Under the pieces are notes generated by a model. That model saw only the letters and a program-made list of their open reading frames with translations. It ran no database searches and was not told the DNA's origin. 56,422 nt of DNA from Treponema_I sp045599005 (lineage in GTDB: Bacteria; Spirochaetota; Spirochaetia; Treponematales; Treponemataceae), in contig JAZRVF010000009.1 in assembly GCA_045599005.1 (NCBI GenBank), positions 1 through 56,422 on the forward strand. Direction: 5' to 3'. Position numbers and translations under genes: made by a program. Shown in pieces: positions 8,543-17,420 of this stretch (positions are counted from its first letter, which is position 1; the number at the start of each line of letters is the position of its first letter).

Positions 8543-9163
8543 CTACTGCCCGTACTTCTTAAGCAGTTCTTCCCGGTTCTGGACGTCTGCTTTCCTGTAG
8601 ATGCGGCAGACATAATTGTTTACAGTTTTTGTTGAGATGAAAAGTTCCTCACCGATCTGTTCGTTTGTCTTGCCCTGCAGAACTGCCTCAAAAATCGTTT
8701 TTTCCTGATTTGTAAAACCGTCAATCAGATTGACCAGCTGTACCTGCACACTTTTCATCTCGTCTTCCAGATAATTCTGTCCCCGTTTGACAGTCTCAAG
8801 ACAGCGCAGCAGATTCTTCTCGCTGGAAATCTTTGAGATATAACCCATCGCTCCGCTTTCGATAGCCTGCAGCACATAACCGCTTGTATTGTACATCGAA
8901 TAAATCACGCATTTAATGTTTCTGTAAGTTTTGGTAATCTCCCTGCACAGGGCAAATCCGGTTTCTCCAGCCAGCTGAATGTCAATTATGATGATCTCAG
9001 GCAGAAGCGGACTTTTTTTGCCAAGGCTTTTCAGATGATTGAGACAATCCGCGGAATTGGAAAAACTGTCGGTAACCTTCCACGTGCTGTTTGTCTCAAG
9101 CCATTCCTTAAGACCGAAACGGACGATACTGTGATCATCTACAATGTATAAAGTGTTTTCCAT
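8543..9163 (-). CDS. NarL/LuxR-family response regulator
   Basis: A 206-residue two-component regulator. The receiver domain begins YIVDDHSIVRFGLKE, with the phosphoacceptor Asp at residue 61 (IIIIDIQLAG) and the conserved Lys in GYISKISSEKNL. The C-terminal LuxR-type helix-turn-helix reads LTNQEKTIFEAVLQGKTNEQIGEELFISTKTVNNYV..., with slight departures from consensus. It should bind DNA when phosphorylated by the kinase encoded just upstream (12 bp apart), so the two genes form one minus-strand operon. It has an AAGGG ribosome binding site. Its targets are unknown; the convergent position next to opp is not evidence of control over opp. Confidence 0.9.
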   Translation of the reverse strand: MENTLYIVDDHSIVRFGLKEWLETNSTWKVTDSFSNSADCLNHLKSLGKKSPLLPEIIIIDIQLAGETGFALCREITKTYRNIKCVIYSMYNTSGYVLQAIESGAMGYISKISSEKNLLRCLETVKRGQNYLEDEMKSVQVQLVNLIDGFTNQEKTIFEAVLQGKTNEQIGEELFISTKTVNNYVCRIYRKADVQNREELLKKYGQ

Positions 9164-9174
9164 ACTGATTTCCC

Positions 9175-11124
9175 TTATTTCACGCTGTCCTGAATCCTGA
9201 TTGAAATCTCAAATCCTTGTCCCAGTTCGCTCTGAAAATCCACCGTGGCTCCGATCAGTTCCGCCCGTTCCTTAATGTTCCGCAGTCCGAAATGAAGTTT
9301 TCCGGGATGTTTCTGTATGGATTTTATATCGCAGCCGATTCCGTCATCAGAGATAAAAATTGCCATTCCAGTTTTTTCTTCCATATTGCAGTGCCGTATC
9401 CAGATCTGGCAGTCAGTCGCATAAGAATGCTTCTCAATATTTGTCAGAGCTTCCTGAATGATGCGGAAAAGATTCTGACTTGTCTCTTTGTCCAATACAG
9501 GATAGGTGAAATTCTCGTCAATCTTTACTTTGCATGGAACATGAGTCCGCTCAATAAACTGAAGGACAAGAGACTGTATGATTGAGATCAGCTCAATCTG
9601 GGCATTGTTTCCGTCCTCGTGAGTCGAAAGTTCGGCAGGCGTAAGGTTGTAGCAGATATTCCTGAGTTTCAGCACACAGTCAGTTGAAAGTCTGATGACA
9701 TCCTTTTTAATCTCTTCACTTTCTTCATCTGTTTTCAGAAGTTCCGTTTTAAGCCTGATTGAGCGGATGTCCTGGATGATTGAATCGTGAATGTCCCTGC
9801 TGATTTTTCCCCTTTCGGACTCCTGAATGTTGAAGATGAATTTTTTGTCTTTCTTAAGCTGGTTGCTTTTATTTGTAAGATGACCGATCCATAGTAAAAG
9901 ACCCGCAATAATCAGTGATAAAGCCACGGTAATGAAGACAAAGAGTAAGAATGTCTTTTGGGGAATCCCGTTTTTTTCCTCATTTTCTGTTTCCCGACGG
10001 AGGATTCTTGCAATATCGGGAAGATCATTTTTCTTGGGAGAACTGTTTCTGTCTGAAAGATAATAAGAGACATCGCGGATTCTGCCATCCGAAAACTGGA
10101 TGACTTCAGATTTATCGGCGGTTATGAAGAGGAGAAAATCATTTTCTGAAATGATGTTAGGATTAAAAAGCCAGTTTCCGTAAATCTGGATCCTGGACAG
10201 AACCGACGGCTGCCTATTGACAGTCTTGCCCTTTGAGTCAGTTATCTGGACAAGGGAAGAACGGTTGCCATTGTCTCCGTCTGAGGTGACTCCCCATAAT
10301 CCTTCTTTGTTTGCGTAAAGTCTGCATGAAGAGACGAATCCTGAATCCACATTGAACAGATTTTCTGTCGTGTAGTTGCCGTTCAGATCAGGCTTCACAC
10401 CGAATACATTGCAGCTGTCCGCGTTTTTGCCGTTTCCTGACAATGAGAAATAAAAAGTTCTTGTATTGCTGTCAAAACAGATGCTTGAGACACTTTCTCC
10501 TGATGCAGTCTGACTAGAATCCGATGGAAAAAGTTTCACGGGCTCCGATGAGGAATCAGTTGAGACCGCGTAGATTGCAGGGAAAAGTGTTCCTCCTGTC
10601 TCCGGGGACTCCTCAACGCAGTCAATGAAGACATGGGTTCCGTCTTTGCTGACACAGAAGTCAGATACTGTTGTTCCCGGATTCAGCAGTTTATAGGTTA
10701 TGGAAAAAGTCATAGGATTGAATCTGTAGAGAACAAGAAGATCTTTTACAGTTTCATATTCAAGGAAAGAATCCTGGCTTTCAAAGATCAGATAAGTCAG
10801 TGTTGATAAATAATAGAAATTTCCTCTTTCATCAAAACCGAAGAAATCCTTTCCATATAAATCGTAAATGTTTCTGGGCACAAGATTTTTATTGACTTTG
10901 TAATTTCCCGATGCAGGAAAAACCGGAGCCACAGTCAGGTCGATGCTTCTTCCTGCGGGCGCTTTATATGTGATGTTTCCTTTTGAATCACAGGAATATG
11001 TGCCTTTTGCGTCAGCAGGAATTTCAGAATATGGGCATTCAAAGATTAAGTCAGTGGCGGACAGATTCCAGAATAATAAAGACAGAATGAAACTCAGGAA
11101 AAATTTTGCAGTTCTGTTGTTCAT
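9175..11124 (-). CDS. Membrane sensor histidine kinase, NarX/LiaS type (HisKA_3)
   Basis: I start the protein at ATG 11124 (MNNRTAKFFLSFILSLLFWN..., a signal peptide), giving 649 residues; a longer frame to 11217 adds 31 residues before this signal. A large periplasmic part (about 25-385), probably beta-propeller-like because short strands repeat (YYLSTLTYLIF, HVFIDCVEES, YFSLSGNG), is followed by one membrane helix (LLFVFITVALSLIIAGLLLW). The HisKA_3 domain has the phosphoacceptor His 446 (ISRDIHDSIIQDI). The HATPase domain has N- and G-boxes (RIIQEALTNIEKH, DDGIGCD, FGLRNIKERAEL). It pairs with the regulator gene downstream. No Shine-Dalgarno is seen; a TATAAT ends 7 nt before the ATG, predicting a leaderless mRNA. 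The ligand is unknown. Confidence 0.85.
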   Translation of the reverse strand: MNNRTAKFFLSFILSLLFWNLSATDLIFECPYSEIPADAKGTYSCDSKGNITYKAPAGRSIDLTVAPVFPASGNYKVNKNLVPRNIYDLYGKDFFGFDERGNFYYLSTLTYLIFESQDSFLEYETVKDLLVLYRFNPMTFSITYKLLNPGTTVSDFCVSKDGTHVFIDCVEESPETGGTLFPAIYAVSTDSSSEPVKLFPSDSSQTASGESVSSICFDSNTRTFYFSLSGNGKNADSCNVFGVKPDLNGNYTTENLFNVDSGFVSSCRLYANKEGLWGVTSDGDNGNRSSLVQITDSKGKTVNRQPSVLSRIQIYGNWLFNPNIISENDFLLFITADKSEVIQFSDGRIRDVSYYLSDRNSSPKKNDLPDIARILRRETENEEKNGIPQKTFLLFVFITVALSLIIAGLLLWIGHLTNKSNQLKKDKKFIFNIQESERGKISRDIHDSIIQDIRSIRLKTELLKTDEESEEIKKDVIRLSTDCVLKLRNICYNLTPAELSTHEDGNNAQIELISIIQSLVLQFIERTHVPCKVKIDENFTYPVLDKETSQNLFRIIQEALTNIEKHSYATDCQIWIRHCNMEEKTGMAIFISDDGIGCDIKSIQKHPGKLHFGLRNIKERAELIGATVDFQSELGQGFEISIRIQDSVK

Positions 11125-11131
11125 GTCTGTG

Positions 11132-11137
11132 ATTATA
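11132..11137 (-). promoter_or_regulatory. -10 element of the sensor kinase gene (leaderless)
   Basis: On the minus strand TATAAT lies 7 nt before the ATG at 11124, so the predicted transcription start falls on or next to the A of the start codon. The -35 region is A/T-rich without a clear TTGACA. Confidence 0.5.
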
Positions 11138-11185
11138 AACACATGGAAATAAAAATCTATGAAAACTGGGAAATCAGACAAAAAT

Positions 11186-11202
11186 TGTGATTTGCAATCA
11201 CA
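11186..11202. promoter_or_regulatory. 17-bp palindrome, possible operator
   Basis: TGTGATTTGCAATCACA is a perfect palindrome around one central base, in the intergenic region between the divergent kinase (minus) and lipoprotein (plus) genes. It resembles a CRP/FNR half-site pair (TGTGA...TCACA), but the spacing is 7 instead of 6. Confidence 0.4.
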
Positions 11203-11260
11203 GTTTTCATATTTCATTTATGGTTTTTGAAGAGTAAAGTGTTTTCCACAGACTGATATT

Positions 11261-11345
11261 CCCGCGTTGAATGCCGAAACTTGGATTCCTGTGGTGCATC
11301 CGCAAACTTGGATTCTCGCCATCCATGGCTCGCCGCTAACGCGGG
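11261..11345 (+). promoter_or_regulatory. Terminator-like structure directly before the 11365 gene
   Basis: CCCGCGTT (11261-11268) pairs with AACGCGGG (11338-11345), followed by TTTTT and then at once the AAGGAG ribosome binding site (11353-11358). Inside the loop, AAACTTGGATTC occurs twice and GCCATCCATGGC forms a small palindrome that recurs in the purH leader. This fits an attenuator, or a short repeat element in the leader. Confidence 0.45.
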
Positions 11346-11364
11346 GTTTTTAAAGGAGAAAGCA

Positions 11365-12489
11365 ATGAAAAAAATTTTGAAAATTACGGCAATTGCTGCA
11401 TTTGCTGTTTTGTCACTGAGTGTTACATCATGTAACTGGGGAAAACCGAAAAATCCTGGAACACCCAAAAATATTGACTTCAGAAACAAGGATTCAAGCG
11501 GAAAAGTTGTGTCTTTCAGATCTGCCAATCCGGATGATACATTCAATGTTGTGTTCCGGGCTGACATTGCTGAATTTGACAGACATTCTTTCTACAAGGT
11601 TACAAAAGAAAACAACGGAAATATTTACAATGAGGCTGAATTTGATGTTGTTTCTTCTGACAAAGGTGATGAAATCAAAGCAAAACTTGAAGCATTTGCA
11701 GAAAATGTAAAGATTACAAGTCACGATGACGGATTCCAGCTGGTGTTCACTGCTCCTGATGGTTTTGCGGAACTTGATTTCTGGAGCCTGACCTACATTG
11801 ATGGAAACGGCAATGACTCAACTGGTATGGATAAATCTGGTACTGAAACCGCTCTTGAAGATGGAACACTGACTGTGGTTTATCCTCTGGTAATCAAGGG
11901 TGAGACAGCAGACTTCCGTGTCCAGCTGGCATCTTTGGATATTGCAGATACAAAACATTGGGAAGCTCAGCTTTATTTCTCTGTGACACCAGAAAACGGA
12001 CTCGGTTGTGTTGAGGATATGCCCTTAGCTTACCATCCTGAAGATTATCTTGAGATTGTTGACGGACACGTTCTTAAAGTCTCCAAGATGATTCCTCCCA
12101 TGGCACAGAATCTTACACGCTCCTTCATTCTGAACGAGCAGGACAAAGGAACTGTTCCTTATGGTGTTGCCGGTGATTATGCTGTTGTTAATGATCTGGG
12201 ATTTGTTCTTGGTGATAAAGCAAGCGATGTGGAGACAGATGCAAGTGCTGCAGGAACAACAGTTGAATTTACAATTGATCTGAAGGATTACACAGCATAT
12301 TCCGATTCTGATGCTTATGTAGGCCGCATCGGTTGTGACAAAGATGGAAATAACGCAAATCAGGATTATATGTGGGCAATGTTCAGCTGGTCATACACAT
12401 TGGACCAATTCCCGGGATATACTTTCTCAACACCCAATCTGGTATCTAAAGTTGTGCCCAACACAGTGTTTAGAACCGATAACCAGTAA
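11365..12489 (+). CDS. Lipoprotein of unknown function
   Basis: 374 residues starting at ATG 11365, chosen because an AAGGAG site lies 6 nt before it and the sequence MKKILKITAIAAFAVLSLSV with lipobox VTSC is a clear lipoprotein signal. A longer frame from 11281 lacks a ribosome binding site. The mature part is acidic, with the pattern of a beta-rich extracytoplasmic domain (FNVVFRADIAEFD, TLTVVYPLVIKGE, FRVQLASLDIADTKHWEAQLYFSV). I do not recognise a family. It stands alone between the kinase operon and enolase and ends before a good terminator. Confidence 0.8.
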   Translation: MKKILKITAIAAFAVLSLSVTSCNWGKPKNPGTPKNIDFRNKDSSGKVVSFRSANPDDTFNVVFRADIAEFDRHSFYKVTKENNGNIYNEAEFDVVSSDKGDEIKAKLEAFAENVKITSHDDGFQLVFTAPDGFAELDFWSLTYIDGNGNDSTGMDKSGTETALEDGTLTVVYPLVIKGETADFRVQLASLDIADTKHWEAQLYFSVTPENGLGCVEDMPLAYHPEDYLEIVDGHVLKVSKMIPPMAQNLTRSFILNEQDKGTVPYGVAGDYAVVNDLGFVLGDKASDVETDASAAGTTVEFTIDLKDYTAYSDSDAYVGRIGCDKDGNNANQDYMWAMFSWSYTLDQFPGYTFSTPNLVSKVVPNTVFRTDNQ

Positions 12490-12556
12490 TTCAAGCCGGC
12501 TTTTCTGTGAAGTGTGACCGGAGCACCGGTTGCATTCATCGGCTGTGCCGCTTTTC

Positions 12557-12596
12557 AAGCCTGATTCCTGAACTCAAGGAGTCAGGCTTTTTTTTT
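12557..12596 (+). terminator. Intrinsic terminator of the lipoprotein gene
   Basis: AAGCCTGA (12557-12564) pairs with TCAGGCTT (12582-12589), followed by a run of T to 12596. Confidence 0.8.
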
Positions 12597-12639
12597 GGGA
12601 AAAAACATTCCGACAAAAGAGAAGGCAACCTGAAAGTAA

Positions 12640-12682
12640 AAAAAAGCCCGTTCATAACAGCATCTGCTGCATGGACGGGCTT
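12640..12682 (-). terminator. Intrinsic terminator of enolase
   Basis: Read on the minus strand, AAAGCCCGTC pairs with a matching ACGGGCTTT followed by a T-run (the A-run at about 12640 on the plus strand). It lies about 45 bp after the eno stop codon. Confidence 0.75.
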
Positions 12683-12725
12683 TGTACTGTCAGACTGCTG
12701 ATCAAGTCAGGCAGTCCGGCGGCAG

Positions 12726-14006
12726 TTATTTGATTCTTTTGTATCCGTAAACTGCAAGGTCTCCCAGTTCTTCTTCAATGCGGAGAAGCTGGTTGTATTT
12801 TGCCATGCGGTCTGAGCGTGATGCTGAACCTGTTTTGATCTGTCCGGAGTTTGTAGCAACTGCAATGTCTGCAATTGTTGCATCTTCTGTTTCACCTGAG
12901 CGGTGTGATGTAACAGATGTGTATCCGTGGCGGTGAGCCATTTCAATAGCATCCAGAGTTTCTGTAAGAGAACCGATCTGGTTTACTTTGATAAGGATAG
13001 AGTTTGCGCAACCCAGTTCGATACCTTTTTTCAGGTATTCAACGTTTGTTACGAACAGGTCGTCACCAACCAGCTGGCATTTTGAACCGATTTTGTCTGT
13101 GAGGAGTTTCCATCCTTCCCAGTCGCTTTCTGCCATACCGTCTTCGATTGAGTCGATGGGGTATTTGCTTACCAGTTCCTCAAGGTATGCAGCCTGCTCA
13201 GCGCTTGTGCGTTTTTTACCTGCATCGCCTTCTTTCCATGTGTAGTCGTAAACACCGTCTTTGTAGAACTCTGAAGAAGCACAGTCCATAGCGATTTTTA
13301 CGTCTTTTCCAGGTTCGTAACCTGCTTTCTTGATTGCTTCTACGATTGTAGAAAGAGCATCTTCTGTTCCTTCCAGTGCAGGAGCGAAACCACCTTCGTC
13401 ACCAACAGCTGTTGAAAGACCGCGTGCTTTGAGAACTGCTTTCAGTGAGTGGAAAACTTCTGTACCCATGCGGATACCTTCTTTGAATGAAGGAGCTCCA
13501 ACGGGACGGATCATGAATTCCTGGAAACAGATAGGAGCATCTGAGTGAGCACCTGCGTTGATGATGTTCATCATGGGAACGGGCAGTGTGAAAGTGTTTG
13601 TTCCACCGATATAGCGGTAGAGAGGCATACCCAGGTAGTCTGCAGCTGCTTTTGCAACAGCAAGTGAAACACCCAGAATAGCGTTTGCACCCAGATTTGA
13701 CTTTGTTTTTGTTCCGTCGAGAGCGATCATTTTTTTGTCGATTTCGCGCTGTGCCAGAACTGACATTCCTACGATTGCGGGAGCGATAACTTTGTTTACG
13801 TTATCTACAGCTTTCTGAACACCTTTTCCAAGGTAGCGGCCTTTGTCGCCGTCACGGAGCTCAAGAGCTTCGTTTTCACCGGTAGAAGCACCGGAGGGAA
13901 CTGATGCACGGCCGAATGCGCCGCTTTCTGTGTAAACGTCTACTTCAACAGTAGGGTTTCCGCGAGAGTCCAGAACTTCGCGACCAATAATTCTTTCGAT
14001 AATCAT
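12726..14006 (-). CDS. eno: Enolase
   Basis: Converts 2-phosphoglycerate to phosphoenolpyruvate in glycolysis; cytoplasmic Mg2+ enzyme. At 426 residues it is full length. Diagnostic sequence includes IIGREVLDSRGNPTVEVDV, SVPSGASTGENEALELRDGD, the loop AGAHSDAPICFQEFMI (most family members have N-N-V-D-Q here; A-H-S-D-A-P is a variant), GDEGGFAP, VGDDLFVTN, IKVNQIGSLTETL and the C-terminal SHRSGETED. An AGGAGA site precedes the ATG. It is a single-gene unit with a terminator downstream and a -10-like TATATT upstream on the minus strand. Confidence 0.97.
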   Translation of the reverse strand: MIIERIIGREVLDSRGNPTVEVDVYTESGAFGRASVPSGASTGENEALELRDGDKGRYLGKGVQKAVDNVNKVIAPAIVGMSVLAQREIDKKMIALDGTKTKSNLGANAILGVSLAVAKAAADYLGMPLYRYIGGTNTFTLPVPMMNIINAGAHSDAPICFQEFMIRPVGAPSFKEGIRMGTEVFHSLKAVLKARGLSTAVGDEGGFAPALEGTEDALSTIVEAIKKAGYEPGKDVKIAMDCASSEFYKDGVYDYTWKEGDAGKKRTSAEQAAYLEELVSKYPIDSIEDGMAESDWEGWKLLTDKIGSKCQLVGDDLFVTNVEYLKKGIELGCANSILIKVNQIGSLTETLDAIEMAHRHGYTSVTSHRSGETEDATIADIAVATNSGQIKTGSASRSDRMAKYNQLLRIEEELGDLAVYGYKRIK

Positions 14007-14053
14007 TGTATATCTCCTGTAAAAAAGATTTCCTAAAAGATTACCGTGAATAT

Positions 14054-14400
14054 AGCATTTTTCTTTTCTTTGTTCCAGTGTGTTTTTTTGTCCGCTGCAG
14101 AGGAGACGCAGATAGTCCGAATGTCGACTTGTATAGACGAATGTAGTAAAAATGATTTTACGCGAAGGAAGGTAGAGGTTGGCAAAAACACTCGCAGGAC
14201 GGAATGATAGTTTCCATGCCGGCCTGCGCGTGTAGATCGCAACCTACGGTTGCTTAACTAGTTTGCTTTGCAAACTAGCAAACAGGAAAACCACAAAACA
14301 AAGTGTCAACTGTTCAAAATCGTGCAGAATTTATTAGCCAGCCTCGTCCTGACTGGAAGGAAAACCATTTTTCTTTTCTTTATTCCAGTGTGTTTTTGAC
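14054..14400. repeat. 33-bp direct repeat bounding an intergenic insert
   Basis: Two nearly identical copies (CATTTTTCTTTTCTTTGTTC then CAGTGTGTTTTT), one with G and one with A at one site, lie at about 14056-14087 and 14366-14398. Between them is about 280 bp without a credible gene, holding hairpins such as CTAGTTTGC-ttt-GCAAACTAG and GCAAC-ctac-GGTTGC near 14235-14280. The left copy sits in the enolase promoter region and the right one runs into the argB promoter. This looks like a duplication with an inserted segment. Confidence 0.6.
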
Positions 14401-14424
14401 AGTGCATTCTGTGTCAGGTAAAGA
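14396..14424 (+). promoter_or_regulatory. Probable argB promoter
   Basis: TTGACA (14396-14401), 17 bp, then TAAAGA (14419-14424). The -35 is consensus and the -10 weaker. Transcription would start near 14431, about 70 nt before argB. Confidence 0.55.
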
Positions 14425-14499
14425 CTAAATCCCTTCTTTAATTCTGTAATCGCTATGCACGCAAACCTGATTCTGATAAGATAAGGCAAGGAAAATCAA

Positions 14500-15363
14500 A
14501 TGACAAATAGTGACTGGTCAGAAGTTTTGGTTCAAGCCCTGCCTTATTTCAAGAAGTGGGTGGGCAAAGTTGTTGTTGTAAAATACGGCGGAAACGCCAT
14601 GCTTGATGACGAACTCAAGAAAGCCGTCATGGAGGACATTGTTCTTCTGAGCACCATCGGTATCCGTGTTGTGCTTGTTCACGGCGGCGGACCTGAGATC
14701 AACAATATGCTCAAGAAAGTGGGCAAGGAATCCAAGTTCATCAACGGATTGCGTTACACCGACGAAGAGACCATGGAAATTGTGGAAATGGTTCTTACCG
14801 GCAAGCTTAACAAAGAGATCGTGAGCATCCTGCAGCAGAACGGCGGAAATGCCGTCGGATTGAGCGGTGTTGACAGCGGTCTTCTCCGTGCAAGAAAAAT
14901 CGACAAGAATGACGGAATTGATTACGGCTGTGTAGGTGAAGTTACAGAAGTCCGTCCGGAGATCATCACCTCTCTGCTGGAGCAGGATTTTATCCCGGTG
15001 ATCTCAACTGTAGCCATGGGCGAACAGGGTGACGAAAACCATTACAACATCAACGCTGATACGGCCGCAGCAAAGATCGCGGTTGCCCTTAAGGCGGAAA
15101 AGTTCGTGCAGCTTACAAATGTTCCCGGTGTTCTCCGTGATGTAAACGATCCTGCAAGCCTTATCAAACGCATTGACCGGGTAGCGATTCCATCAATGAT
15201 TGCGACCGGTGTCATCTCAAGCGGTATGATTCCGAAGATTGAATGCTGCCAGACAGCGCTCAACGGCGGAGTTCCCCGCACTCACATCATTGACGGCCGC
15301 GTTCCTCACAGTCTGCTGATCGAAATGTTCAGTGACCGTGGCATCGGCACAATGATCCACTGA
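14500..15363 (+). CDS. argB: Acetylglutamate kinase
   Basis: Phosphorylates N-acetyl-L-glutamate, the second step of arginine synthesis, in the cytoplasm. Amino-acid kinase fold, 287 residues. Signatures are VVKYGGNAMLDD, VLVHGGGPEINNML, GLSGVDSGLLRARK, YNINADTAAAKIA and the C-terminal HIIDGRVPHSLLIEMFSDRGIGTMI. Lys, Gly and Asp residues for ATP and acetylglutamate binding are present. AAGGA lies 7 nt before the ATG. No other arginine gene is nearby, so this one is isolated from its pathway. It ends 5 bp from the convergent prmC. Confidence 0.95.
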   Translation: MTNSDWSEVLVQALPYFKKWVGKVVVVKYGGNAMLDDELKKAVMEDIVLLSTIGIRVVLVHGGGPEINNMLKKVGKESKFINGLRYTDEETMEIVEMVLTGKLNKEIVSILQQNGGNAVGLSGVDSGLLRARKIDKNDGIDYGCVGEVTEVRPEIITSLLEQDFIPVISTVAMGEQGDENHYNINADTAAAKIAVALKAEKFVQLTNVPGVLRDVNDPASLIKRIDRVAIPSMIATGVISSGMIPKIECCQTALNGGVPRTHIIDGRVPHSLLIEMFSDRGIGTMIH

Positions 15364-15368
15364 TTTTT

Positions 15369-16316
15369 TCAGACTTTGATCCCTTTTACAAGACGCGGCA
15401 TTCCGGCCATATCCTGTGCGATTTCCACATGATTAAAGCCGGTCTGCTCCAGAAGGGATGCAGCTTCTGCCGCGTTGTATTCTCCCGTTTCAAGCAGAAA
15501 GATTCCTCCCGGGACAAGCAGTTCCTCAGCCTGCGGAACAAGCCTTCTAATGATTGCGAGGCCGTCTGTGCTTGTGTTGTCATCTCCGTCCAGGGCGAGC
15601 ATGGGTTCGCTCCGGCCGTCAAGCAGAAGATTTTCGGCTGTGGCGCGGGGCACGTAAGGCGGATTTGAGAGCACAGCCTGAAGTTTTCCTTTGTACTGCG
15701 GCAGAATCGGTGCTGCCAGATCTCCCTGAAAAAAGTTTATTCCGCCGCCGGTCAGAGTGTCTGCATTTTTTCTCGCAATTGTCAGGGCCGCTTCAGAGAT
15801 GTCAGTGGCAAAACAGTTTATGATTCCAGCCGGATCAGGGTTAAGTGATTTTAGCACTGAAATTGCAATGCAGCCGCTTCCAGTGCAGATGTCGGCAAAA
15901 AGAAGCGGATTATCGGGTGTGAATGCATTGCTCCGGATGCGGGGCTGCAGAAACTCCAGTGCGTGTTCAACCAGAAGCTCTGTGTCCGGTTTGGGAATGA
16001 GCACGTCCGGTGTGACAGTGAAGTCAAAGCCGAAGAATTCTTTATGCCCTGTAAGATAAGCGATAGGCAGACCGGTAAGCCGTTTCTCCGCAAGGTCTGC
16101 GAGGGCTGCTGTCTCTGATCCTGTAAGGACACGGTCAAAGTTTATAAGCAGATGGGTTCTGTCCGTACCGAGCACATGACACAGAAGCAGGTCTGCATCA
16201 AGCCGGGGAGTCTGTCTTACCGGTTCCACAGAGGCGGCGGCAAAAAGGGCAGAAAGCGCATTCTGTGCCATCCTTACGGTGCAGCCGGCATTCAAGCATA
16301 AAATCTGATTCATCAT
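15369..16316 (-). CDS. prmC: Peptide chain release factor N5-glutamine methyltransferase
   Basis: Methylates the glutamine of the GGQ motif in release factors. It lies directly downstream of prfA, its substrate gene, and is presumably co-transcribed. The Rossmann SAM site reads FADICTGSGCIAISVL and the catalytic NPPY (residues about 218-221) is in LSNPPYVPRATAENL. The N-terminal helical domain has PRLDADLLLCHVLG. I use the ATG at 16316 (MMNQILCLNAG..., 315 residues); a TTG at 16331 would add five residues. The protein is longer than most PrmC (about 280) because of an N-terminal stretch and an insert (SNAFTPDNP) before motif I. Confidence 0.92.
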   Translation of the reverse strand: MMNQILCLNAGCTVRMAQNALSALFAAASVEPVRQTPRLDADLLLCHVLGTDRTHLLINFDRVLTGSETAALADLAEKRLTGLPIAYLTGHKEFFGFDFTVTPDVLIPKPDTELLVEHALEFLQPRIRSNAFTPDNPLLFADICTGSGCIAISVLKSLNPDPAGIINCFATDISEAALTIARKNADTLTGGGINFFQGDLAAPILPQYKGKLQAVLSNPPYVPRATAENLLLDGRSEPMLALDGDDNTSTDGLAIIRRLVPQAEELLVPGGIFLLETGEYNAAEAASLLEQTGFNHVEIAQDMAGMPRLVKGIKV

Positions 16317-16340
16317 CTTACCATGGCGCAAAGATCCGGA

Positions 16341-17420
16341 TCAGTTGGCGCTGTTGGCTTCCTTAAGCTGTTCCTCTTTTGCATAGATACAGAGTGCATC
16401 AATCATCTCGTCCATGTAACCCTGAACAAACTGATCCAGTTTGTACAAAGTCAGGTTGATGCGGTGGTCTGTAACCCGGTTCTGTGGAAAGTTGTAGGTT
16501 CTGATGCGTTCACTACGGTCTCCGGAACCTACCATGCTTTTTCTTGCAGCGGCACGTTCCGCGTTTTTCTTGCTTTCCTCAAGATCAAACAGTCTGGCGC
16601 GGAGAACACGGAAAGCTTTCTCCTTGTTTTTCAGCTGGCTTTTCTGATCCTGCTGGATTACAACAAGTCCTGTAGGAATATGGGTAAGACGGACCGCTGA
16701 GTCAGTCGTGTTTACGCACTGTCCTCCGGGTCCACCTGCACGCATCACGTCAACGCGCACGTCTTCAGGCCGGATCTCAATGTCGGTTTCCTCTGCCTCT
16801 GGCAGAACAGCCACAGTGACTGCGGAAGTCTGTACACGGCCCTGTGCCTCAGTCTCAGGAACACGCTGCACGCGGTGCACACCGCTTTCGTAGCGCATGG
16901 AACCGTAGACATATTTGCCGTTCACACTGAAACTGATTGACTTGTAACCGCCGACCTCACTTTCGCTGGTGTCCATTATCTCGTATTTCCAGCCTTTCAT
17001 ATCCGCGTAACGTGTGTACATGCGGAAAAGATCCGCTGCGAAAAGAGATGCTTCGTCACCACCGGTACCGCTTCGTATCTCCATGATGATGTTTTTCTCT
17101 TCCAGCGGATCAGGCGGAATGAGAAGCATTTTTATCTTTTCCTCAAGAACAGGCTGTTTTTCTTCAAGCTCGTGCAGTTCCTCACGGGCCATTTCCTTCA
17201 TATCGTGGTCTTCTTCTTCTGTAATCAGGATTTTTGCATCTTCAATTCCCTGCAGAATCTCTTTGTATTCGGCATAAGCTTCCATGACGGCGGAAAGGTG
17301 GGAATGTTCGCGCATCACATCTTTGTAGCGCTTCTGGTCTTTGATCAGTTGGGAATCTTGAATCAGTTCAGTCACTTCCTCATAACGGTGTGACATTTCT
17401 TCCAGTTTCTTTAAAAGCAT
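16341..17420 (-). CDS. prfA: Peptide chain release factor 1
   Basis: Recognises UAA and UAG at the ribosomal A site and triggers peptide release. 359 residues. The catalytic GGQ is at residues 232-234 (RAGGPGGQCVNTTDSAVR), the modification target of PrmC encoded just downstream. GRVQTSAVTVAVLPE is the RF1-type form, which tells it from RF2. C-terminal RSERIRTYNFPQNRVTDHRI is family typical. No Shine-Dalgarno precedes the ATG; TAAAGT ends 5 nt before it on the minus strand, which could be a -10 for a leaderless message. Confidence 0.95.
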   Translation of the reverse strand: MLLKKLEEMSHRYEEVTELIQDSQLIKDQKRYKDVMREHSHLSAVMEAYAEYKEILQGIEDAKILITEEEDHDMKEMAREELHELEEKQPVLEEKIKMLLIPPDPLEEKNIIMEIRSGTGGDEASLFAADLFRMYTRYADMKGWKYEIMDTSESEVGGYKSISFSVNGKYVYGSMRYESGVHRVQRVPETEAQGRVQTSAVTVAVLPEAEETDIEIRPEDVRVDVMRAGGPGGQCVNTTDSAVRLTHIPTGLVVIQQDQKSQLKNKEKAFRVLRARLFDLEESKKNAERAAARKSMVGSGDRSERIRTYNFPQNRVTDHRINLTLYKLDQFVQGYMDEMIDALCIYAKEEQLKEANSAN

